This document shows, piece after piece, positions 1 through 7,461 of a DNA stretch of 64,000 nucleotides. The number at the start of each line of letters is the position of its first letter. The stretch's first letter is position 1. The DNA lies in assembly GCA_964643075.1 (NCBI GenBank), contig CAZXQO010000018.1, positions 1-64,000 on the forward strand. Direction: 5' to 3'. The notes beneath the pieces were generated by a model that did not search any database, had not been told where the DNA came from, and saw only the letters and a program-made list of their open reading frames with translations. This stretch comes from Desulfocucumis sp964643075. Lineage in GTDB: Bacteria; Bacillota; Desulfotomaculia; Desulfotomaculales; Desulfocucumaceae. The translations under genes and the position numbers were made by a program.

Positions 1-61
1 TGGTGGATTTATGTAACTTGTTTAACCATTTTTCACACACTCTGCCGTCCCCTTGTCGCGC

Positions 62-736
62 TTATAACAAATCTATCTCCGCCAGTTCGGCAATGGAGCT
101 GATTATTATGTCGGGCTTTTTAAGTCTGCCCAGAAGCACCCCGGCCATGGCCGGGTATTCCTTTTCCGGGCGGCACAGCACCCACACTGTTTTTATCCCC
201 AGTTCCATGGCCGGAGCCAGATCGTTTTCGTAGGTATCCCCTACCATCCAGGTGTTTTCCGGGCTGACCCCCAGCCCGTCCAGGGCACGCCGGAATATCT
301 CCCGGGAAGGCTTCTTGATTCCCTCCCGAAAGCTCAAAGCTGCATAATCCACCAGTGCCGCCGCTTCCGGGCAGGCCTGCAAAAAAGCCCGGTAATAGGG
401 GGCCCATATATCGGAAACCAGTCCCACCTTAAAACCAAGGCTCTTTACCCTGTTCACGGCCCCGGAAGCGCCGGGAATTTCCCTGGCCGACATTTCCTGC
501 TCCCGCCACAGGCTCTCAATATTCGGTTCCAATTCATCCGGCACCGCAAATCTCCCGGCCAGTTCCCGGCACACATGCCGATGGCAGATGAAATCCCTGC
601 ACATGACCAGGTCCGCTACCCTGCCCTTTTCCCTGTCAGGCAATCCCAGCAGGCGGCTGATGTATTTGGCCGGTGATATGTCCGGCCCCACGATCAGGGT
701 GGAACCTATATCAAACAATACCGCTTTTTCCGGCAA
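62..736 (-). CDS. HAD-superfamily hydrolase, subfamily IA
   Basis: Haloacid-dehalogenase-fold phosphohydrolase of about 224 residues; substrate unknown. Visible are motif I (VLFDIGSTL), motif II around LVSDIW, and the acidic motif IV GDTYENDLAPAMELG, in the usual order with an alpha-helical cap between I and II. Motif I reads D-x-G instead of D-x-D, so the usual general acid/base aspartate is missing; some family members tolerate this. The first possible start (TTG at 754) overlaps the GAGGAG ribosome site, so I favour the TTG at 736, about ten bases after it. It stands at the left end of the glyA-side gene run and has no obvious partner. Confidence 0.8.
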   Translation of the reverse strand: MPEKAVLFDIGSTLIVGPDISPAKYISRLLGLPDREKGRVADLVMCRDFICHRHVCRELAGRFAVPDELEPNIESLWREQEMSAREIPGASGAVNRVKSLGFKVGLVSDIWAPYYRAFLQACPEAAALVDYAALSFREGIKKPSREIFRRALDGLGVSPENTWMVGDTYENDLAPAMELGIKTVWVLCRPEKEYPAMAGVLLGRLKKPDIIISSIAELAEIDLL

Positions 737-891
737 TATTGACAATCTCCTCAAAATAGTTATTGTTGTACTGTTAACAACTTCATAAAACCTGCTTGCT
801 CAAAATGATACCTGCTGATGAAGAGAATCACCACGATGAATTAACGCAATCCAACACGCTGTATCTATAAATACAGTCCTCTGAATTTTCA

Positions 892-1140
892 TTATTTATC
901 TGTTCCATATAAATAATAATCATGTTGATGTGCCAGATCAGCCGGTATACTTTCATTAATTGCAGGAGCCCATTTATCAACATGTACAAAAGGATCCGCA
1001 TTAAAATTAGGCTTATCCCTTTGTTTTTCTTCCGGGATAACGATAACTCTCATCCCGTCTGATAATTTATATTCCTTATCTAAAATTACCATGTTGCCTT
1101 TAACTACACCCTTATAAGAGGCTACCGCTTTTTCAGACAT
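892..1140 (-). CDS. Small antitoxin-like protein, partner not seen
   Basis: A protein of about 82 residues. Its N-terminal half (YKGVVKGNMVILDKEYKL, then DGMRVIVIPEE) has the short beta-strand pattern of small antitoxin-like proteins that precede PIN toxins; the C-terminal half is polar and ends HQHDYYLYGTDK. The ATG at 1140 has a GGGGGTG ribosome site seven bases upstream, so it is preferred over the TTG at 1155. No toxin gene is adjacent: the next gene downstream is the HAD hydrolase. It may be an orphan antitoxin, or the partner may have been lost. Function is inferred only from the strand pattern. Confidence 0.55.
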   Translation of the reverse strand: MSEKAVASYKGVVKGNMVILDKEYKLSDGMRVIVIPEEKQRDKPNFNADPFVHVDKWAPAINESIPADLAHQHDYYLYGTDK

Positions 1141-1188
1141 TACCAGCACCCCCAAATTTTCTTTGACAACATTATATCATAATAGAAT

Positions 1189-1635
1189 CTACTCCGGCGG
1201 CCAGTAATCCACCTTCACCCCGTAGCGCTCCAGGTAGTCTATACCTTCCCTGGTGCCTTTATGATCCCGCCGCACCACCACCCGGCTAATCTCGCAGGTA
1301 ACGATGAGTTTGGCGCAGGTTACGCAGATATCAGCGTTAACGTAAATTGTACCACCCTTTACCGCCAGCCCCCTCTTGGCACAGAGGCAGATAGCGTTTT
1401 GCTCGGCGTGCACGCAGGGTTTGTAATCCTCCCGGCCAGCAATTTCCTTGAGACACTGGCCGGTGTCGCAACAGTGCACCTCACCGCTGACCAGACCATT
1501 GTACCCGTGGGAAATAATACGCTTGTCAACTACAATAACCGCTCCTACCTTTTTGCGCAGGCAAGTGGAGCGGCGGGCTATGGTTTCCACCACTTCCATG
1601 TACGTTTCATCAAATGAAGGGCGGGCTGAGGTCAT
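1189..1635 (-). CDS. comEB: Deoxycytidylate (dCMP) deaminase, ComEB type
   Basis: Zinc-dependent cytidine/deoxycytidylate deaminase of about 148 residues, predicted to convert dCMP to dUMP for thymidylate synthesis. The catalytic zinc site is clear: CVHAEQNA supplies the His-Ala-Glu and CVTCAKLI the two cysteines (usually PCxxC; here ICVTC). Further cysteines near residue 60-70 are typical of the ComEB group. The ATG at 1635 has GGGAGG seven bases upstream and is preferred to the TTG two codons earlier. It follows glyA in the same direction, and both enzymes feed one-carbon and thymidylate metabolism. A short RepD repeat separates the two genes. Confidence 0.9.
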   Translation of the reverse strand: MTSARPSFDETYMEVVETIARRSTCLRKKVGAVIVVDKRIISHGYNGLVSGEVHCCDTGQCLKEIAGREDYKPCVHAEQNAICLCAKRGLAVKGGTIYVNADICVTCAKLIVTCEISRVVVRRDHKGTREGIDYLERYGVKVDYWPPE

Positions 1636-1663
1636 ATCCAAACCTCCCGAAAATACACAAATG

Positions 1664-1732
1664 GTATAACTGATTTATTAGTGCGACACCGGAGAACCGT
1701 CCCCTTTGTCGCACAATAGTATAACTGATTTA
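1664..1732. repeat. RepD palindrome flanked by a 14-bp direct repeat
   Basis: A 34-bp palindrome (1681-1714) begins GTGCGACACC and ends TTTGTCGCAC, with GAACCGTCCCC in the middle. It is flanked by two copies of GTATAACTGATTTA (1664-1677 and 1719-1732). The second copy contains the glyA stop codon. The direct repeats look like a target-site duplication, so this is good evidence that the short palindrome was inserted as a unit. Related copies are at 8056-8087 and 53839-53866. Confidence 0.75.
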
Positions 1733-2974
1733 CTCGTACACGGGGTATCTCCGGCACAGCGCCGCAGCCATTTCCCCGGCCTGGCGCAAATGTCCGGCAT
1801 CCCCGTCAAAACTAAAAGCATGGTGCATGATATCCGCCAGTATTTTCATGTCGTCTTCATTCAGTCCCCTGGTGGTCACCGCCGGGGTGCCGATCCTTAT
1901 GCCGCTGGCCACCACCGGGGGCTGCGGGTCAAAGGGAATGGCGTTTTTGTTTACCGTTACCCCCACCTGATCCAGCAGTTTCTCCGCATCCCGGCCGGTG
2001 ATATTTTTACTGCGCAGGTCCACCAGTATCATGTGATTATCGGTGCCCCCGCTGACCAGATTGAAACCGTCTCCGGTCAGGGCATCGGCCAGGGCAGCTG
2101 CATTCCGCACCACTTTTTGCTGGTAAGTTTTAAATTCGGGCTGCAGGGCCTCGCCAAAGGCCACCGCCTTGGCGGCAATCACGTGCATCAGCGGGCCGCC
2201 CTGGATGCCGGGAAATACGGCCTTGTCGATGGCCGGCCCCAGTTTTTCCTTGCACAGAATCATGCCGCCCCGTGGGCCGCGCAGTGTTTTGTGAGTGGTG
2301 GTGGTTACCACGTCGGCGCAGGGCACAGGGCTCATGTGCAACCCCGCCGCCACCAGGCCGGCAATATGTGCCATGTCCACCATCAGGTAGGCGCCCACTT
2401 CCCTGGCTATATCCGCCATTTTGTTGAAATCTATCTCCCGGGGATAGGCGCTGGCCCCTCCCACTATGATTTTCGGCCTGCTCTGCCTGGCCGCCTCGTG
2501 TACCTTGTCGTAATCGATCCGCCCGGTATCCTGATCTACCCCGTAGGAAGCTATTTTAAAATATTTACCTGAAATATTCAGCGGGCTGCCGTGGGTCAGG
2601 TGCCCGCCGTGAGCAAGGTTCATGCCCAGGATGGTATCACCGGGCTGCAGGAGGGCGAAATATACGGATAAGTTGGCCTGTGCCCCGGAATGGGGCTGGA
2701 CGTTGGCGTATTCCGCTCCGAATATTTCTTTAGCCCTCTTGATAGCGATATCCTCGGCAATATCCACACATTGGCAGCCGCCGTAATAGCGGCGACCTAC
2801 GTAACCCTCGGCATACTTGTTAGTAAGAACAGACCCCTGGGCCTCCATCACCGCCCGGCTTACTATATTCTCCGAGGCAATAAGCTCCAGAGTGTTGCGC
2901 TGCCTATCCAACTCCAGTTTTATGGCCCTGGAAATTTCGGGGTCCGTTCCGGCAAGGGTGTTCATCAGGCTCAT
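1730..2974 (-). CDS. glyA: Serine hydroxymethyltransferase
   Basis: PLP enzyme interconverting serine plus tetrahydrofolate with glycine plus methylene-tetrahydrofolate; cytosolic. The 414-residue length is normal for the family. The N-terminal ELIASENIVSRAV and KYAEGYVGRRYYGG segments and the PLP-lysine motif TTTTHKTLRGPRGG (lysine near residue 229) are intact. It follows rpiB with 41 bases between, as in the Bacillus ywlF-glyA arrangement. Its stop codon falls inside the right copy of the RepD flanking direct repeat, so the repeat inserted immediately after the gene without changing the protein. Confidence 0.97.
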   Translation of the reverse strand: MSLMNTLAGTDPEISRAIKLELDRQRNTLELIASENIVSRAVMEAQGSVLTNKYAEGYVGRRYYGGCQCVDIAEDIAIKRAKEIFGAEYANVQPHSGAQANLSVYFALLQPGDTILGMNLAHGGHLTHGSPLNISGKYFKIASYGVDQDTGRIDYDKVHEAARQSRPKIIVGGASAYPREIDFNKMADIAREVGAYLMVDMAHIAGLVAAGLHMSPVPCADVVTTTTHKTLRGPRGGMILCKEKLGPAIDKAVFPGIQGGPLMHVIAAKAVAFGEALQPEFKTYQQKVVRNAAALADALTGDGFNLVSGGTDNHMILVDLRSKNITGRDAEKLLDQVGVTVNKNAIPFDPQPPVVASGIRIGTPAVTTRGLNEDDMKILADIMHHAFSFDGDAGHLRQAGEMAAALCRRYPVYE

Positions 2975-3015
2975 TTAGTTCTCCTCCCGCAATTCACTTG
3001 ACAATTGTCTGTTAA

Positions 3016-3474
3016 TTACTCGGTGCCGTGGCAGACGCCGTTTTCTATTCTGCTTATTTTCTCCAGCCGACGGGCATGCCTGCCTCCCTGAAACTCAGTC
3101 TCCAACCATATCTTAACAATATCCAGGGCCAGACCGACGCCAATTACCCTTTCTCCCATGGTAAGCACGTTGGCGTCATTATGTTCCCTGGAAGCACGGG
3201 CGGAAAATGTGTCGTGGCAGAGGGCCGCCCTGATCCCCGCAACTTTATTGGCTGCTATGGATACTCCTATTCCCGTGCCACAGCAAATAATCCCCCGGGT
3301 AAAGTCACCCAGCCGTACAGCCTCGGCCACCGGCAGGGCATAATCCGGGTAATCCACAGATTCATTGGAAAAGGTGCCAAAGTCTTTATATTCTATATGT
3401 TCTTTGTGCAAAAAAGCGATAATCTCGCTCTTCAGCCTGAATCCTCCGTGATCACTGGCAATAGCCACCCGCAA
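3016..3474 (-). CDS. rpiB: Ribose-5-phosphate isomerase B
   Basis: Isomerises ribose-5-phosphate and ribulose-5-phosphate in the pentose phosphate pathway; 152 residues, family-typical. The N-terminal phosphate-binding MRVAIASDHGGFRLK, the catalytic cysteine in IICCGTGIGVSIAANK and the HNDANVLTMGERV segment are all present. It corresponds to ywlF of Bacillus and sits between the tyrosine phosphatase gene and glyA, as in Bacillus. With the transaldolase in this window it supplies part of the non-oxidative pentose phosphate route. Confidence 0.95.
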   Translation of the reverse strand: MRVAIASDHGGFRLKSEIIAFLHKEHIEYKDFGTFSNESVDYPDYALPVAEAVRLGDFTRGIICCGTGIGVSIAANKVAGIRAALCHDTFSARASREHNDANVLTMGERVIGVGLALDIVKIWLETEFQGGRHARRLEKISRIENGVCHGTE

Positions 3475-3698
3475 GGTAACATCCTTCCTTCCGTTGGTTT
3501 ATTATTATAGCTAATAGATATTTTTTCTACAACAAATATCATATCCCTTTATATTAAACAAAAATTTGCAACTCCCGCGGCTCCTGGCTTTAAAGTCATT
3601 CAGAGGCCGGTCAAAAACAAGCATGGCGCGAAAGGCGAAGCCGGACAGCGCGGAGCGTACTGGTAGTCAGAGGTCAGGCGCAGTTTTTCAACGCCCTC

Positions 3699-4154
3699 CT
3701 AGCTTTCCCGTAACAGCCTGTCCACCGCCAGTATAATCAACCGCTGCAAAGAAGCGGCACAGGCGCGGTAAATTTCCCGATCCCCCCCGAAGGGGTCCGG
3801 CACATCTCCGCCGGGGCCGGCATAGCCGGCCAGAGTATAAACCCTGGGGGCAGCCCCCGGACATATATCCTCGACCATCCGGCGGTGTCCGTGGGTCATG
3901 GTGAACACCAGGTCGGCGCTTTCAACCAATTCCCGGGTTAGCATGGTAGAACGGTGGCCGTACAAGTCCAGGCTCATATCCGTCATTACATGGATGGCAT
4001 GATGTGATGCGGGAAGTCCGGAGACCGTACTTGTACCCGCCGACAGCACCTCTACCCTGCCGGATAGGCCACGCCTCTCCAGTTCCCGCCTGGCCAGAAT
4101 TTCAGCCATACTGCTCCGGCAGGTATTGCCGGTGCATACAAACAGCAACCTCAC
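3699..4154 (-). CDS. Low-molecular-weight protein-tyrosine phosphatase (YwlE-like, possible arginine phosphatase)
   Basis: Phosphatase of about 151 residues. The P-loop CTGNTCRS (CX5R-S) is at the N-terminus and the general-acid aspartate is in DVPDPFGG near the C-terminus. YwlE of Bacillus, which occupies the same gene position, is a protein-arginine phosphatase; the threonine in CTGNTCRS is the residue associated with that specificity, so arginine phosphatase activity is plausible but inferred. The GTG at 4154 follows AAGGAGG by nine bases. The longer reading from 4187 would begin inside a RepA repeat and is rejected. Confidence 0.88.
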   Translation of the reverse strand: MRLLFVCTGNTCRSSMAEILARRELERRGLSGRVEVLSAGTSTVSGLPASHHAIHVMTDMSLDLYGHRSTMLTRELVESADLVFTMTHGHRRMVEDICPGAAPRVYTLAGYAGPGGDVPDPFGGDREIYRACAASLQRLIILAVDRLLRES

Positions 4155-4180
4155 AGCGCCCAACCTCCTTATAAGGTTAA

Positions 4181-4517
4181 GGGACACACCTCTCTTTAGA
4201 GTCTGACTCTAGTACTACAGCGCAAAATAAAAGTTAGCAGAGCCATGGGGACGGATATAAGGTACGGGGACACACCCCTGCGGGGAATGTCCCCAACGTA
4301 TGCTTCCGAAGCGCAGCGAAGTAGAATCGGGGACATTCCTCCAACCCCAAAGTCATTCCAATCGGGGACATTCCTCCGACCCCCAGAGACAAGCTCTAAA
4401 GAGAGGTGTGTCCCCATACCTTAATCGGGAAAGCGATGGAACCGTCCCCATGGCTCTGCGGACATAACGAAATAGACAATATTACGCTTATAGTACCGGG
4501 ATCAGAGGAATGTCCCC
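4181..4517. repeat. Nested repeat: RepA split by a RepB element that itself holds RepA copies
   Basis: The left half of a RepA element (4181-4210, GGGACACACCTCTCTTTAGA and on) stops exactly where a RepB/MITE begins. The matching right half (AGAGGAATGTCCCC) resumes at about 4498-4517, just after the RepB ends. Inside the RepB lie two more RepA-type segments: 4266-4294, a 29-bp mini form, and 4329-4415, a double form. Together they fill the whole phosphatase-mntP gap; no gene is seen there. Confidence 0.75.
4209..4497. mobile_element. RepB (MITE-like) element, enlarged by internal repeats
   Basis: The left end CTAGTACTACAGCG and right end ATTACGCTTATAGTACC are degenerate forms of the 17-bp inverted ends seen intact at 63462-63608. 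Landmarks of the intact copy are kept: GTTAGC-GAGCCATGGGGACGG on the left, GCTTCCGAAGCGCAGCGAAG in the middle, and AAGCGATGGAACCGTCCCC on the right. At 289 bp it is about twice the intact length because of the RepA insertions. No transposase is encoded. Confidence 0.7.
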
Positions 4518-4527
4518 AACTTATGCC

Positions 4528-5070
4528 TTAAAAAAACAGCTTTACGCCGATGCCGATCAGAATCAGTCCTCCCACCAACTGTGCCCGCTCGCCCGTAACC
4601 CGCCCCAGCAGACGCCCCAGGCAAAGACCTCCAAAAGTCATTATCCCCGCCACCAGCCCGAACACACCCACCGCCAGCATGAGGTTGACCTTCTGTGTAC
4701 CCAGGGTGAAGCCCACGCTGAGCGCATCCATGCTGACGCTGGCGGCCAGCAGAAGCAGCCCCCAGGTGTTTATCACCATTATCCGGGGCGGGTTTTCGGG
4801 GTCTTTTTTAATAACGTCCCGGAGCATCCTGACCCCCAGGAAAATTAGTATTGACGCCCCAATTACTGCGGCCACGTTTCCGAGAAGGCTTCCCACCAGT
4901 TCTCCCACATACCAGCCTGCAAGGGGCATGGCGATATGAAAGACCAATACGGTTATGCTTATCAGCAGTATCTGGCTTCTCCGTACTCCGGTCAGGCCTA
5001 TGGCCAGGCACATGGAAAAAGCATCCGTTCCCAGAGCGATTGCCAGTAACAACAGCGTTACAATACTCAT
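4528..5070 (-). CDS. mntP: Manganese efflux pump MntP
   Basis: Integral membrane Mn(II) exporter of 180 residues with six predicted transmembrane helices. The conserved acidic signatures of the family are visible in helix 1 (LGTDAFSMCLAIGL) and helix 4 (ASVSMDALSVGFTLG). It takes the ywlD position between ywlC and ywlE homologues, as in Bacillus. No yybP-ykoY manganese riboswitch was recognised upstream; that gap (5071-5213) is filled by a truncated RepB element, so any ancestral leader may have been displaced. The stop codon lies ten bases from the end of the nested repeat on its left. Confidence 0.93.
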   Translation of the reverse strand: MSIVTLLLLAIALGTDAFSMCLAIGLTGVRRSQILLISITVLVFHIAMPLAGWYVGELVGSLLGNVAAVIGASILIFLGVRMLRDVIKKDPENPPRIMVINTWGLLLLAASVSMDALSVGFTLGTQKVNLMLAVGVFGLVAGIMTFGGLCLGRLLGRVTGERAQLVGGLILIGIGVKLFF

Positions 5071-5103
5071 TATTTTTCCTCCGGCACTATGATAGCCAAA
5101 TTA

Positions 5104-5182
5104 ATACTACAGCATAATTTAAAGGTTAGCGGAGCCATGGGGACGATTCCCAGGGAAGCACGAGAACCGTCCCCATGCTTCC
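5104..5182. repeat. Truncated RepB element
   Basis: Begins ATACTACAGCATAA and continues through GTTAGCGGAGCCATGGGGAC to GAACCGTCCCCATG, matching the left end and both GGGGAC/GTCCCC arms of the RepB family. The right inverted end (TTACGCTGTAGTAC) is missing, and a RepE-like CATTCTGACTCCTGA follows directly. Confidence 0.65.
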
Positions 5183-5213
5183 CCCATTCTGACTCCTGAA
5201 TACTTACAAATAT

Positions 5214-6290
5214 TTATTCACAGGCAGCGCCGATATTAACAATTTTTACCGCAGCCCGGCGTAAGCGGTTGGCCACGGCCAGGCCCATACCCAGGGGCTC
5301 CACCCCTTCCGCCAGGATTAAATCCACTCCCAGCAGATCCATCCTGCGCAACGCTCCGTATAGCTCCGCCGCCACCCCGGCGGGGTTGTCCGCCATTCCG
5401 GCAGGTACAGCCACAGCGCCTGGATAAAGGGCTGCATTCTCCTCGCGACAGATTACCCCCACCCGGTCGCCCCGGATTACCGCTTCTTCTATTAAAAGCC
5501 TGATTTCCTTTGTCATCCCTGCCGGACTCCCTTCCAGCAAAATCAGGGGAGCACAAGGGGCATAATGGCGATATTTCATACCCGGCGAGCGGGGTCTGCC
5601 GCTAACCGGCCCCCCTGACTCCAGGGACGGGTCCAGTATAATTTCCCCGGCTACGGATTTGATCTGCCCGGGGGTTATCCCCCCCGGACGCAACAGTACA
5701 GGAATCCCGCCGGACAGATCCAGTACCGTAGACTCCACTCCCAGCCCTGCAGGGCCACCGTCTACTAAGGCGTCTATCCGCCCGTCCAGATCCGCCTTTA
5801 CGTGCTCAGCGGTGGTAGGGCTGGGCCGGCCGGAAAGGTTGGCGCTGGGAGCGGCCACGGGCACCCCTGCTGCCTGGATTAACGCCAGGGCTACGGGGTG
5901 ATCCGGCATGCGCAGGGCCACGGTGTCTAAACCGGCCCTCACCCTGGGCGCCACCACGCCCCCGTCCTTTAGTATAACCGTCAGAGGCCCGGGCCAGAAT
6001 TTTTTCATCAGCGCCAGGGCCGCAGGCGGCACATCCACGACCAGCCCCCACACTTTGTCAAGGTCCGCCAAATGGACTATCAGCGGGTTATCCTGAGGCC
6101 TGCCCTTGGCCCTGAATATATCTGCCACCGCACCGTCGTCAAGGGCGCTGGCCCCCAGGCCGTAAACTGTTTCCGTAGGGAAGGCCACCAGCCCACCCCG
6201 GCGTATGATTGCACCCGTCTCCCGGATGATTTCCGGGTCGGGTTTGGCAGCGTCAACATGCCAGTATATAGTTTTCTTGCCATCTATCAT
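5214..6290 (-). CDS. ywlC: L-threonylcarbamoyladenylate synthase (Sua5/YwlC)
   Basis: Makes threonylcarbamoyl-AMP from threonine, bicarbonate and ATP for t6A37 modification of ANN-decoding tRNAs. At about 358 residues it is the long Sua5 type: a YrdC domain (residues about 15-200, with PTETVYGLG, KGRPQDNPL and the SAPSANLSGRPSPT loop) followed by a linker with SPGMKYRHYAP and a C-terminal Sua5 domain. The ATG at 6290 has GGAG nine bases upstream; the TTG at 6305 overlaps that site. The place between prmC and mntP matches Bacillus. Confidence 0.94.
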   Translation of the reverse strand: MIDGKKTIYWHVDAAKPDPEIIRETGAIIRRGGLVAFPTETVYGLGASALDDGAVADIFRAKGRPQDNPLIVHLADLDKVWGLVVDVPPAALALMKKFWPGPLTVILKDGGVVAPRVRAGLDTVALRMPDHPVALALIQAAGVPVAAPSANLSGRPSPTTAEHVKADLDGRIDALVDGGPAGLGVESTVLDLSGGIPVLLRPGGITPGQIKSVAGEIILDPSLESGGPVSGRPRSPGMKYRHYAPCAPLILLEGSPAGMTKEIRLLIEEAVIRGDRVGVICREENAALYPGAVAVPAGMADNPAGVAAELYGALRRMDLLGVDLILAEGVEPLGMGLAVANRLRRAAVKIVNIGAACE

Positions 6291-6396
6291 ATAATGCTTC
6301 TCCAAGTTTTTTCTGTTGGCTAGTTTAACACACCAGCAGCAGTTTTAAAATAAGTATTACTATTCAGGTAGTCAGAATTCAGAATACTTCGAGACG

Positions 6397-6434
6397 ATAA
6401 ACCGTTCTCTCATTCTGACTCCTGACTCCCGAGT
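6397..6434. repeat. RepE copy (TGACTCC heptamers with conserved flank)
   Basis: GATAAACCGTTCTCTCATTC followed by TGACTCCTGACTCCCG. The same flank and heptamers recur at 7483-7529 inside the 3' end of prmC. The gap 6291-6510 also holds ATTCAGGTAGTCAGAATTCAG, a pattern seen again near 14135. Confidence 0.6.
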
Positions 6435-6510
6435 AGTTACAAATAAGCATTATTTATACTGCCCGGGAATAGGCATAGTTTGTACACATCCATTTTACGG
6501 GGGTGTTTTG

Positions 6511-7182
6511 GTGAATTTTTTCTGGGGAGTTATGTCCGCCCTTGGGCTGGGCGCACTGCACGCGCTGGAGCCCGGGCACGGCAAGAGTGTGATGGGGGCT
6601 TACCTGGCAGTTTCCGGGGCGCGGTTGTCGGACGCCATTTTATTGGGCATCTCTTCCGCCGCCACCCATACCCTGGTGGTAGTGGTCCTGGCTTTTATAC
6701 TGGATGGCGCAGCAGGCGCCGTGTCCACCGGGGCCGGTGTGCCCGGGGAAAAATTTGCAGGGTACATGAAGCTGATCTCCGGGGCTCTGATTATATTGAT
6801 CGGATACACCATGTTTTCCAGGACGCGCCGCCGGACGGCCTGTGCCTGCTGCCGGCAGGAAACCCAGGTGCATAAAAGTGGAAAGGCCGGCGCGCTGCTG
6901 GTAGGCATCAGCAACGGGCTGATGCCCTGTCCCGGAGCGCTGGCTGTACTGCTAATGTCCCTCAGTGCAGGAAAGATAGCCAGCGGCATCTGGCTGGTGC
7001 TGGCTTTCGGAGTGGGTGGGGCCGCAGCCCTGGTTTTGGTGGGGATACTGTTTGTAAAGGCCTCATTTCTGCTGAAAAAACTACCCGGGGGTAATGCCAG
7101 CAGGGGGTTGACCCTGGCCAGCGCCTGCCTGATTATGACCATCGGCTTATTTACGCTGGCTAATGGCATGAAGAGCCTGTAG
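6511..7182 (+). CDS. NicO/HoxN-type or sulfite-exporter-like membrane transporter (Ni/Co)
   Basis: Polytopic membrane protein of 223 residues with about six hydrophobic helices. It contains GALHALEPGHGKSVMGAYL in helix 1 (the HxxxPGHGK-type signature of the NicO/RcnA group) and the matching GISNGLMPCPGALAVLLMS in the second half, giving the internal two-fold pattern of this superfamily. A cytoplasmic CACCRQE cysteine cluster lies between the halves. Nickel or cobalt transport is the family-based guess; direction is not decided. It is the only plus-strand gene in the first 25 kb. The GTG at 6511 follows a GGGGG site. A terminator hairpin follows at 7242. Confidence 0.75.
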   Translation: MNFFWGVMSALGLGALHALEPGHGKSVMGAYLAVSGARLSDAILLGISSAATHTLVVVVLAFILDGAAGAVSTGAGVPGEKFAGYMKLISGALIILIGYTMFSRTRRRTACACCRQETQVHKSGKAGALLVGISNGLMPCPGALAVLLMSLSAGKIASGIWLVLAFGVGGAAALVLVGILFVKASFLLKKLPGGNASRGLTLASACLIMTIGLFTLANGMKSL

Positions 7183-7241
7183 CAGTTACTAAGTAGTCAG
7201 TAGTATTGGCATTCCTTAACAGAACCTTGCGCAATTTTTAT

Positions 7242-7263
7242 AAAGCGGATTTTATCCGCTTTT
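7242..7263 (+). terminator. Rho-independent terminator after the NicO-type gene
   Basis: Perfect 9-bp stem AAAGCGGAT / ATCCGCTTT with a TTT loop, followed by TCT; 60 bases after the stop codon of the plus-strand transporter gene. Confidence 0.7.
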
Positions 7264-7354
7264 CTACGTTTACGGAAACCGCAATATTCGCTGCTATAGA
7301 GACAGCGGCACGCCGAAATTGCGACGACAAAAAGTATGTCTTATACTAAGCAAA

Positions 7355-7457
7355 GGGGATACACCTTTCAGGTTACTGGTTATTCGGTTCTATATCTTTC
7401 ATGTAATAAGGAGTGGTCTTGTGTTACATCTGATATCTCCAGACAAGGAATGTCCCC
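7355..7457. repeat. Diverged RepA pair or expanded RepA
   Basis: Starts GGGGATACACCTTT and ends AAGGAATGTCCCC, the two ends of the RepA family, but with about 100 bp instead of 51 bp between. It fills most of the gap before the 3' end of prmC. Confidence 0.45.
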
Positions 7458-7461
7458 TAAT

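Noticed and set aside
1706..2572. 288-residue open frame opposite glyA
   Set aside because: Antisense to a complete, well-conserved glyA; composition (His/Gly-rich) is that of a shadow frame.
5071..5213. Manganese (yybP-ykoY) riboswitch upstream of mntP
   Set aside because: The gap is filled by a truncated RepB element and lacks the conserved riboswitch loops.
7230..7330. Possible small RNA after the NicO-type gene
   Set aside because: The only structure is a simple terminator hairpin; nothing else conserved is visible.
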